Under the pieces are notes generated by a model. The model had not been told where the DNA came from and did no database searches. It was given only the letters and a program-made list of their open reading frames with translations. A DNA stretch of 30,300 bases, from positions 1-30,300 of the forward strand of contig CAZDLO010000043.1 of the NCBI GenBank assembly GCA_964506325.1, written 5' to 3'. This stretch comes from CAINVV01 sp964506325 (lineage in GTDB: Bacteria; Bacteroidota; Bacteroidia; Bacteroidales; Prolixibacteraceae). Both the position numbers and the translations under genes were made by a program. Numbering within the stretch: position 1 is the stretch's first letter; the number at the start of each line of letters is the position of its first letter. This document shows, in pieces, positions 17,468-24,147 of the stretch.

Positions 17468-18016
17468 TTAAGGTTCTGCTTTTATCTCTTTTAAATTTTC
17501 AACTATCATTTCCCGGAGAAATTTTCTGATCTCACTATTGCTGTTCTGAAGATCTCCTGTAATTTCCCGTATGGCGAAGGTATCAAAAAGGTAACTGCCG
17601 TGCATTGTTTCATGCTTATAGATCAGCCTCAGCTGCGGATAACCAACAGCCAGGAGGACCAGTACTTCGTCTATTTCCCCAAGCGGCAACCTGTCAGGAT
17701 GACCCATCACAAAAGCAGCCTCCAGTTTAGTCCCTATTCCGGGTTCAGATAATAGGGTGAATGATCCTTCAGTCCTTTCAGCATTCTGCTTTATCAAAGG
17801 CAATCCCAAACCAACTCTCCGGGTATCCCGGGATGTGTAGAAAGGGTCAGTAGCCTTCGCTATTTTCTCTTCGTCCATTCCCTCACCATTATCCTCCACC
17901 GAAAGAGAGTAAAGGCCACTGGCCTGATCCTCCTTAATGGTGACCTGGACCAAACGGGCTTTTGCGCGCTCCGAATTTTCTACCAGGTCAAGAATATGCA
18001 AGGCTACATTCTTCAT
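17468..18016 (-). CDS. HATPase-domain protein without phospho-acceptor histidine domain
   Basis: This 182-aa protein is a bare GHKL ATPase domain of histidine-kinase type. The N box has E13-N14-S15 with A18/A20 (DLVENSERAKA), the G1 box is DNGEGM (42-47), an F-box-like DPFYTSR follows (57-63) and the G2 box is GLGLPL (69-74). There is no HisKA helix with a phospho-acceptor histidine and no sensor or membrane part. It must therefore act on a partner, as a serine kinase of RsbW kind or as an ATP-dependent switch. Similar genes are known next to hydrogenase genes in anaerobic Firmicutes and Thermotogae, without tested function. It follows the PHP gene by 9 bases. Confidence 0.88.
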   Translation of the reverse strand: MKNVALHILDLVENSERAKARLVQVTIKEDQASGLYSLSVEDNGEGMDEEKIAKATDPFYTSRDTRRVGLGLPLIKQNAERTEGSFTLLSEPGIGTKLEAAFVMGHPDRLPLGEIDEVLVLLAVGYPQLRLIYKHETMHGSYLFDTFAIREITGDLQNSNSEIRKFLREMIVENLKEIKAEP

Positions 18017-18025
18017 TCAATTTTT

Positions 18026-18766
18026 TCAATCAATTATTATTTTTCTTCCTTCCAGTCCACACAACGCTTTTTTGATCTCGTCAAAAGTGGGCGCATGCAT
18101 TTCAAAAACGGTGCATCCATTGCCTATTTGTTCCGGCATGTGAGCGTCTGAGGCCCGGATAAGCGGCACATCAGCTGCCAGGTTGTATTTCTGCCTGATA
18201 TCCGATTCCCTGCTTCCACTCATTATGCCAAATGCATCACAAACAAGTTCCTTTGGGATAAACCCCAGCTGACTAACAATTCCAAACAAGGGACGTTCTA
18301 TGTGGGCGGGAACAAAAAGCCCTCCCAGTCGGTGAACTTCCCTTTCTACCTGGTCAATACCCTGATCGAGCGCAACATTCAGATAATTCCCGATCACCTG
18401 CCTCACCTTTTCATTCCGGCCTGCCACCACCTGGTAGCCCAACCTTCCGGGTGTATAATTAATGACAGTGAGATGAAGATCCAGGTATTCCTGGAACATT
18501 CCCAGCGTGACTTTATCCCTGAAATAGGCCAGGCAGTGCACCTCTTCACGTGTCGTTACCTCAACGCCACACAAAGTTGCAATACCTTCTTCAGCAGCAA
18601 TCTCCTGAACAAGGGCGCATTGCAGGGTGGAATTATGATCCGTAATACCTATCATGTCAATCTTTTTTTCCCTGGCTTTCCTTACAATCGCTTCAGGACT
18701 CATCCCCAGTTCTGCACAGGCAGATAAGACTGTGTGGATGTGGAGGTCTGCCCTGAATCGTTTCAT
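18026..18766 (-). CDS. PHP-domain metal-dependent phosphoesterase family protein
   Basis: The 246-aa protein shows all PHP motifs: DLHIHT (7-12), TDHN (42-45), GVEVTTREEVHCLAYF, PAHIERP and RASDAH. Such proteins bind two or three metal ions and hydrolyse phosphoesters of nucleotides, sugar phosphates or DNA. A PHP gene beside [FeFe] hydrogenase genes is a recurring arrangement in Thermotoga and clostridia, so it may process a nucleotide signal or a cofactor for the locus, but the substrate is unknown. It is the first gene of the catalytic half of the operon and has 236 bases of leader DNA upstream. Confidence 0.88.
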   Translation of the reverse strand: MKRFRADLHIHTVLSACAELGMSPEAIVRKAREKKIDMIGITDHNSTLQCALVQEIAAEEGIATLCGVEVTTREEVHCLAYFRDKVTLGMFQEYLDLHLTVINYTPGRLGYQVVAGRNEKVRQVIGNYLNVALDQGIDQVEREVHRLGGLFVPAHIERPLFGIVSQLGFIPKELVCDAFGIMSGSRESDIRQKYNLAADVPLIRASDAHMPEQIGNGCTVFEMHAPTFDEIKKALCGLEGRKIIID

Positions 18767-18793
18767 TTGTATATAATTTGATTTTTAAAGGTC

Positions 18794-18966
18794 GCATGGA
18801 ATACCCAGTTATTCATTATCGATTGGTGTGAACATATTCTCATGGGTATTTCATTTGTTTAAAATATTTTTTTTTAAGTTGCCGCAAGGAAATGAAGTTC
18901 AGCGCAGCTAATGCCTACCTATTCATTTTCGGTTGGAGTGAAAGTATTCCTCCCGCTATTCCATGC
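18794..18966. repeat. Diverged direct repeat inside a 10-bp inverted repeat
   Basis: Copies at 18811-18850 and 18921-18960 match at 29 of 40 bases without gaps (24 of the first 30), 110 bases apart. The block is framed by GCATGGAATA (18794-18803) and TATTCCATGC (18957-18966), a perfect inverted repeat. The first copy is also embedded in a smaller inverted repeat, AATACCCA (18800-18807) with TGGGTATT (18843-18850). It lies in the gap between the sensory and catalytic halves of the hydrogenase locus. Possible roles are paired operators or structured leader RNA; a relic of a small mobile repeat is also possible. Confidence 0.6.
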
Positions 18967-18988
18967 CTTAACTATTTGAACAGTCGAT

Positions 18989-18996
18989 CAAAATTA
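18989..18996 (-). promoter_or_regulatory. Candidate -7 element TAATTTTG for the PHP-hydABC unit
   Basis: On the minus strand this reads TAATTTTG, an exact fit to TAnnTTTG, right after the stop of the DRTGG gene. No CAA (TTG on the minus strand) is found at the proper distance. If used, the transcript would have a leader of about 215 bases that contains the repeat block 18794-18966. Confidence 0.3.
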
Positions 18997-19002
18997 TTTG
19001 AT

Positions 19003-19350
19003 TTACAATGAGTTATTGCCTTTTACCTTTTGGTACATCAAACCGGTTATCTCAAAAGTTGATAGTGGTGTACCAAGGACAGGTATTTTCTCTTCATTGC
19101 TGTGTTCAACGGTATTCTGTTCGGGTGTCAATGAACTAACAAGCAGAATACAGGCCAGTTCCTTCAGAGAAGCTATGGCTACCACATTTCTGTGGGTCTG
19201 CAGGGTTACCCAGACATCCCCTTCGGAGGAATTTCCCATTACATCGCTCAGCAGGTCGGATACATATCCACCTTTAATTTCGCGGTCAAGGCCCTCCTCG
19301 CCGGAGTAGACCTTCAGATTCAATTCTTTTACCAGTTCAGAAACCTTCAT
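19003..19350 (-). CDS. DRTGG-domain protein (second copy)
   Basis: The 115-aa protein has the DRTGG domain pattern: an N-terminal VSELVKELNLKVYSG, then the block EIKGGYVSDLLSDVMG (about 24-39), a VWVTLQTHRNVVAIAS strand-helix unit, and STFEITGLMY near the end. DRTGG domains are found next to CBS domains and in phosphotransacetylase-type proteins and are thought to have a regulatory, ligand-binding role. Its start overlaps the end of the sensory hydrogenase gene by 14 bases, which suggests coupled translation and joint action. Confidence 0.85.
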   Translation of the reverse strand: MKVSELVKELNLKVYSGEEGLDREIKGGYVSDLLSDVMGNSSEGDVWVTLQTHRNVVAIASLKELACILLVSSLTPEQNTVEHSNEEKIPVLGTPLSTFEITGLMYQKVKGNNSL

Positions 19351-20710
19351 TTCGTCGTCCTTTTTTGTTACAATCTGCCATAAACCTTCCTTCTCCCCAC
19401 CTTTTCTCGATGTTCATAAAAGCCTTTCCAGTCTGTATTTTACCTTCATTTTGCCATCTTTCCTGGAGAAATACGCAATCCGACATTTTCGCCTTGCCCT
19501 GTACCATATCCTCAGCCAGAGCCTGGCAGTTAGGGGCACCGCAGGCACCACAGTCAATTCCGGGAAGAAAACAGATGATCCTTTGTGCCTTGCTCAGTTT
19601 GTCCATTGCCTTGCTGATATCATCATCCAGCCTGAAAACGTTCTGAGGGGTGAGTTCTTCAGTTTGCAGGCATCCTGACAAATATTCCCTGTCGAGGTTG
19701 GCAGGTAATTCCTTCTTCTGACAGGAGGGATATTCCCTTGATCTTTGCTCCAGCCGCTCTGTAGTGGTAAACCTGTTGCCGGTCATAAGGATGCCTCCTG
19801 AACAACTCTGGTCGCAGGCCCTCATCTCCAGGAAATCAAAGCCTTTTACTTCATCATTTTCGAGGCGGTCCAAAAATTTCACCACGCTGTGGATACCATC
19901 AATCGCTATGGCACGGTTGCCAAACCTGGAAGATTCGCCCCTGGAAGTGCTCCAGAGTATCCCTTCGCTTGTGAGGTTTTTACGCTGTTCTTTGGTGTCG
20001 CTTATCTCAGCCCTGCCTGAAGTTTGCCTTATTTTGTTGTAGAAATCACTCATGCTGATAATTCCGTCAACCACAGAAGGCATCTCACCGGCCAGGTTTT
20101 TTACTGCGGCAATCTTGGCAGCACATGGGGTGATGTAAAAAATGCCGATTTCTTCTTTGGGAATTCCCTGCTGCAAAAGTGACTGGAGGATAAAATTGGC
20201 GGCCAGTTCATGAGGAGCCTTTAACGGAATTATATTGTCAATAAGGGAAGGATATTTTATCCTGATAAGCCTTACGACTGCCGGACAAAAAGCGGAGATA
20301 CACGGTCTCAGGACTTTTCCCTCGCTAAGGTATTCTTTGGCAAGATCTATCAGAATCCGGATGGGTTGCTCTACTTCAACCATGTGCGTAAACCCCAGCT
20401 CCCGGATAGAAGCGTAAATCTGCTCTTCAGAGATGTTGTCAGGAAACTGGCCGATTAATACTGCCGGGAACAACGCAATCCTGTATTTAAAGTCTTCCAG
20501 CATTTTCAGGTCATTCTGTGTAATATAAAAGGCATGGGCAGGGCACGCCCTCATGCATTGTCCGCAGTCGATGCATCTCTCCTGGGTAATCACCGCTTTT
20601 CCCTCATGAATCCTGATTGCTTCTGTGGGACATACCCTCATACAATGGATACATCCGACGCACCTGGCGTCGTCGATCTGGATTGCATGATGTGTTAAAC
20701 CCTGGTTCAT
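19337..20710 (-). CDS. hydS: Putative sensory [FeFe] hydrogenase (HydS-like) with altered H-cluster pocket
   Basis: The 457-aa protein has a double [4Fe-4S] ferredoxin (C17, C20, C23, C27; C46, C49, C52, C56), an H-cluster domain (about 70-330) and a C-terminal four-Cys FeS site (C387, C390, C395, C412; DCGACGAPNC). H-cluster ligands are kept: C142 in SAFCPA (L1), C196 in TPCAAK (L2), C299 and C303 in RACDQSC (L3). Compared with catalytic enzymes the proton-shuttle Cys before the L1 ligand is F141, the L2 Met is T194, the proton-path Glu is A202 and the L3 Met is R297. These losses are typical of putative sensory forms with slow turnover. It has no PAS domain of its own, which resembles the group D type more than group C. 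It lies 74 bases after the RsbW-like gene and overlaps the DRTGG gene. Symbol follows usage for sensory forms. Confidence 0.88.
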   Translation of the reverse strand: MNQGLTHHAIQIDDARCVGCIHCMRVCPTEAIRIHEGKAVITQERCIDCGQCMRACPAHAFYITQNDLKMLEDFKYRIALFPAVLIGQFPDNISEEQIYASIRELGFTHMVEVEQPIRILIDLAKEYLSEGKVLRPCISAFCPAVVRLIRIKYPSLIDNIIPLKAPHELAANFILQSLLQQGIPKEEIGIFYITPCAAKIAAVKNLAGEMPSVVDGIISMSDFYNKIRQTSGRAEISDTKEQRKNLTSEGILWSTSRGESSRFGNRAIAIDGIHSVVKFLDRLENDEVKGFDFLEMRACDQSCSGGILMTGNRFTTTERLEQRSREYPSCQKKELPANLDREYLSGCLQTEELTPQNVFRLDDDISKAMDKLSKAQRIICFLPGIDCGACGAPNCQALAEDMVQGKAKMSDCVFLQERWQNEGKIQTGKAFMNIEKRWGEGRFMADCNKKGRRNEGF

Positions 20711-20784
20711 AATTCGAAAGACTAAGCGTTAAATGATAATGGATAAACAGCAGATACAGCAGGTATAAGTTTCATACTACTTAT

Positions 20785-21204
20785 TCATAACTCATAATTA
20801 AATATCATCGTGACGGTTGTTCCAATCCCCGGCGTACTTTCAACCCGGAGATTATCCGAATTCTTCTTCATGTTGGGAAGCCCCATACCAGCTCCAAATC
20901 CCATTTCACGTACTTTGGGGGAGGCAGTGGAGAACCCTTCCCTCATCGCTGTTTCAATATCGGCGATGCCCGGACCAGTATCCTTTATTTCCGCCATTAT
21001 CTGGTGATCCCTGACTGAAACTATCACTTCTCCCCGGTAGGCATGTGCAGCGACGTTCACTTCAGCTTCGTACAAGGCCACCACCATCCTTTTCACAACC
21101 TTTGGATCAATGTTCAGCTGCTTGAGTACTTTTTTTGTCTCGCTCGAAGCTTTGCCTGCCTTGTCGAAATCTCCTCCTTCAATGGTGAATCTTAGTTCAA
21201 TCAT
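20785..21204 (-). CDS. RsbW/RsbT-like anti-sigma-type ATPase
   Basis: The 139-aa protein is a compact GHKL ATPase of serine-kinase type: N box EAEVNVAAHAY (46-56), G1 box DTGPGI (75-80) and G2 box GFGAGMGLPNM (102-112), the last like the RsbT form. It has no histidine phospho-acceptor domain. ATG 21204 is chosen since the domain begins there and it lies one base after the stop of the preceding gene; the longer frame to 21312 would overlap it. Proteins of this class phosphorylate STAS-domain antagonists and bind sigma factors or other targets, but no STAS gene is visible in the window. Confidence 0.88.
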   Translation of the reverse strand: MIELRFTIEGGDFDKAGKASSETKKVLKQLNIDPKVVKRMVVALYEAEVNVAAHAYRGEVIVSVRDHQIMAEIKDTGPGIADIETAMREGFSTASPKVREMGFGAGMGLPNMKKNSDNLRVESTPGIGTTVTMIFNYEL

Positions 21205-21205
21205 C

Positions 21206-21550
21206 TTAAAAGAGTGGCTTAATACCGTGAGAATAGAGTATTCCTGAAGCCTTGAACATGGAATAGGGTGATTCAATAACCACCATATTAAGCCCTTTGG
21301 CCAATTCAACAATATCCCCTGATATTTTTTTGTTACGGACTATTACAAGGAAATGGATATCTGCCACTTCTGCAGTTCTGATTATCTGAACATTAGCCAG
21401 GCCCGTCACAAGCAGGATGTTCTCAGCATCAAGTGTCAAAACATCACTCATCAGGTCCGAACTGAAAGCATGTGAAATTTCCTCAGCGATCCGGTGATGA
21501 CCACAAACTATGTTGGCGTCCAAAAGTGCAGCAATTTTTTCTATCCTCAT
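21206..21550 (-). CDS. DRTGG-domain protein (first copy)
   Basis: The 114-aa protein reads as one DRTGG-like domain: MRIEKIAALLDANIVCG, then the AFSSDLMSDVLTLD block (about 28-41), an ILLVTGLANVQIIRTA unit and a VVIESPYSMFKASGILY end. It parallels the protein at 19003-19350 in length and layout but the two have diverged far. It is the first gene of the minus-strand run and is followed after one base by the RsbW-like ATPase. The role is probably to bind a ligand or partner and relay a state to the ATPase; this is inference from context. Confidence 0.8.
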   Translation of the reverse strand: MRIEKIAALLDANIVCGHHRIAEEISHAFSSDLMSDVLTLDAENILLVTGLANVQIIRTAEVADIHFLVIVRNKKISGDIVELAKGLNMVVIESPYSMFKASGILYSHGIKPLF

Positions 21551-21999
21551 CTAAACCAATATGTTAGTCAATAATAACTACAAAATTTTATTATTGAAAA
21601 ATTTTGTTCAAATGTCCGAAAATCAATCGAAGGAAAAAAATTCAATTAAACGATTTTTGCAATTTAAATTCTTTCAAAACAATTAGTTCCGCTTATAATA
21701 TGTTGAAAAAATATACACATATTTACATATATTCATAACAATGGTCAATGAATAATTCGGGTATGGCAAAAATCCCATAAAAACACATGTACCGGCGAAA
21801 TTCCGGTCTGCCTTGTCCTAAAAAATCAGCTCGCTTACAAAAAATCCGGTTATTATATTGTAACTTAGTGGTTCCATTAATATGGAAGTTATGCAATACA
21901 GGAGAAAATGAATTATGAAACTGTTATGCTATTCAACTTGACAGTCAATTCCGAATATAGTAAAAAAATCGACCGCTAAATAGCCTCACATTTAAATTT
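21551..21999. other. Divergent promoter region between the two regulatory transcription units
   Basis: The 449 AT-rich bases lie between the DRTGG gene (minus) and the PAS gene (plus). I find no exact TTG-N20-TAnnTTTG promoter on either strand; TAACTTAG (21861-21868) is the nearest on the plus strand. An inverted repeat at 21581-21606 and a 23-codon open frame with a GGAG ribosome site at 21908-21979 are the only marked structures. Confidence 0.5.
21581..21606. promoter_or_regulatory. Inverted repeat CAAAATTTT-N8-AAAATTTTG
   Basis: Two perfect 9-base arms with an 8-base spacer lie 31 bases ahead of the first gene of the sensory unit, where an operator would be expected. The arms are simple AT-rich sequence and each is itself nearly palindromic, so chance is a real alternative. 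Confidence 0.35.
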
Positions 22000-22935
22000 A
22001 TGATATACGAACAGGGTGCTTTTTTATCCGGCTTAATATCTGATCCGGAGGTGTCTTACAAAATAATTGACTCTCTGCCATTTCCTGTCAATTACCGTGA
22101 TATCAATGGATATTACCTGTCCTGCAATAAATCGTATGAGAGATTTTTTGGTAGAAGCCGTGAAGAATTAATTGGGAAAACTGCTCTTGAATCTCACTCC
22201 AATGAGGAAGGCGAAATGATTTCGATGAAGGATAAAGAGTTGCTGGAATCAAATACGGACGTGGTTTATGAGCACCAGTTCAAATCTGCCGATAACTTCA
22301 ACCACGACATCCTGGTTTACAAATCGGTCATAAAAAATTATGCCGGGGAAATTGAGGGCATTGTTTCATCCCTTTACGATGTTTCAGATCGAAGGAAGGC
22401 AGAAGTAAAGGCTGAAAAGGCAAAAGAGACCTCCGTTATTTCGTCTGCCATGCTTCAGAAAATCAAGGCCGGAATCGTGATCGTCGATCACAACATGAAA
22501 ATTGTCAGTTGCAATGAGATGTTCGCCCATTTGATGGGCGAGGAGACAGAGGAGCTTTATGAAGCTATTCCGGGATTGCAGGGGGCGGATATAAAGGAGC
22601 TGGTACCTGAAATTGTTGGAAAAATGTTCAGCGGACTTCTGCATACCGGTGAAGAGCAGCTTGAACGTGACGTCACTTATAAAAACATGCTGTTGCACAT
22701 CACAATTGTTACAATCTATAAAAACAGGGTGGTCGGAGCCATTATCAGGAATCTTTCTTCCCCCAAGCTTGTCAGGGAGGAGATCATCAGCAGGGCCATG
22801 AAAGTGACCCGTCAAAACATAGAAATGGTTCAGCAGGTGGCTACCCTGCTGGCCGAAAATGCTGCACAGACCGAAGATATGCTTAATTCCATTGTTGCAG
22901 CGTACAAATACGGGGAAGACAGAAAGGATGACTGA
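22000..22935 (+). CDS. Twin-PAS signalling protein of the hydrogenase locus
   Basis: The 311-aa soluble protein has a first PAS domain (about 18-132; PVNYRDINGYYLSCNKSYER, FFGRSREELIGKT, SLYDVSDRRKAE), a short helix, a second PAS domain (about 148-255; IKAGIVIVDHNMKIVSCNEMF) and a C-terminal helical part (about 257-311) with QNIEMVQQVATLLAENAAQ that looks like a coiled coil or partner-binding helix. There is no kinase or output domain, so it must act through partners. Its stop overlaps the SpoIIE-like phosphatase start by 8 bases, making that the likely partner. PAS domains can sense redox state, gas ligands or small molecules; no heme or flavin residue can be named with confidence. Confidence 0.9.
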   Translation: MIYEQGAFLSGLISDPEVSYKIIDSLPFPVNYRDINGYYLSCNKSYERFFGRSREELIGKTALESHSNEEGEMISMKDKELLESNTDVVYEHQFKSADNFNHDILVYKSVIKNYAGEIEGIVSSLYDVSDRRKAEVKAEKAKETSVISSAMLQKIKAGIVIVDHNMKIVSCNEMFAHLMGEETEELYEAIPGLQGADIKELVPEIVGKMFSGLLHTGEEQLERDVTYKNMLLHITIVTIYKNRVVGAIIRNLSSPKLVREEIISRAMKVTRQNIEMVQQVATLLAENAAQTEDMLNSIVAAYKYGEDRKDD

Positions 22936-24112
22936 GTTTCACATTGAAATAGATTTTGCCCAGAAACAACCATCCGGACAGATGGTTTGCGGCGACGTAT
23001 TCATCTCCAAACTGATCAAGGAAGACGGACGTACGATACTGGTTCTGTCTGATGGTGTAGGACATGGCGTTAAAGCCAATGTTCTGGCTACAATGACAGC
23101 CACCATGGCACTGAATTACACGGCCCTGTACAAACGGCCTGAAGCAGCAGCACGGATCATTATGCAGGCTTTGCCCAGGGATAGTGAAGGGGTTAAAACC
23201 TATGCCACCTTTACCATTATTGAACTCGAAAATGACGGGATGGTGAGAATTGTGAATTATGACAATCCTAAAAGCGTGATTGTCAGGAACGGCGTTCCAT
23301 TCACGCCCACCAAAGAATACCTCCTGGATATCAAGGGGATTGAGAATATTGGCAAAGTGTTGCGATGCAGGGAATTTCGCGCCCAGAAGGAAGACAGGAT
23401 CGTGTTCATGAGTGATGGTATTACCCAGTCCGGAATGGAAAATGAACACATGAAAATGGGTTGGGGGCAGGAGAATGTCGAGACCTTTGTGGTACAGCAG
23501 CTTGCCCGGACCAGTGACATCTCTGCCAGGCGCCTGACCAAGAAAGTTTTGAACAAAGCCATTCAGAACGACGGGTTTCACCTTCGGGATGACGCCAGTT
23601 GCGGAGTTATTTACTTCAGGGATCCGCGGGAGATGCTGCTGGTTACAGGCCCTCCGTTTTTTAAGGTCAAAGACTGCGATTTTGCCCAACGGATACAGGA
23701 CTACAAGGGGATTAAGATAGTGTGCGGAGGAACAACGGCCGAGATTATTGCCCGTGAACTGGAAAAAGAGATTGAAACCGAAATTTCCCTGAGTGATCCT
23801 TATGCCCTGCCAAAATATAAGATGGATGGATTCCACCTTGTTACGGAGGGAATCCTTACCATCGGGAAAGTGGAAGAATTGCTGGAAAACTATGACAGTG
23901 AACAAAAATCAGGGAATTCACCGGCTGAGGAGATCGTCAAACAACTGATGCTTCATGACCGCATCATTGTGCTGGTTGGCACCCGCATCAACTGGGCACA
24001 CCACGATCCTGATCAGCCTATTGAAATGGAGATCAGGAAATTTGTGGTAAAACGAATAGTTAAACTCCTGGAGGAGAGGTACTTCAAGGAGGTTGTGGTG
24101 AATTTCTATTAG
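22928..24112 (+). CDS. SpoIIE/PP2C-type serine phosphatase with extra C-terminal domain
   Basis: The 394-aa protein begins at ATG 22928, after an AGAAAGG ribosome site and within the end of the PAS gene. Residues 1-232 form a SpoIIE-type PP2C domain with metal-binding aspartates in CGDVF (D23), LSDGVGHG (D42), MSDGI (D163) and RDDASCG (D221/D222). Residues 236-394 make a second domain (VTGPPFF, IKIVCGGTTAEIIAREL, FHLVTEGILTIGKVEELLEN, DRIIVLVGTRINWAHHD) that I do not recognise from ordinary SpoIIE proteins. The family removes phosphate from serine of STAS-type antagonists and so reverses an RsbW-type kinase. Together with the ATPases across the divergent promoter it would complete a partner-switch cycle. 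Confidence 0.9.
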   Translation: MTEFHIEIDFAQKQPSGQMVCGDVFISKLIKEDGRTILVLSDGVGHGVKANVLATMTATMALNYTALYKRPEAAARIIMQALPRDSEGVKTYATFTIIELENDGMVRIVNYDNPKSVIVRNGVPFTPTKEYLLDIKGIENIGKVLRCREFRAQKEDRIVFMSDGITQSGMENEHMKMGWGQENVETFVVQQLARTSDISARRLTKKVLNKAIQNDGFHLRDDASCGVIYFRDPREMLLVTGPPFFKVKDCDFAQRIQDYKGIKIVCGGTTAEIIARELEKEIETEISLSDPYALPKYKMDGFHLVTEGILTIGKVEELLENYDSEQKSGNSPAEEIVKQLMLHDRIIVLVGTRINWAHHDPDQPIEMEIRKFVVKRIVKLLEERYFKEVVVNFY

Positions 24113-24147
24113 GATTCCCCTTTTTTCAGGCCGACCTACCATTCATC

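Noticed and set aside
22883..23905. 340-codon minus-strand open frame
   Set aside because: It lies wholly opposite the PAS/phosphatase genes, whose motifs are clear; the antisense protein has no recognisable domain.
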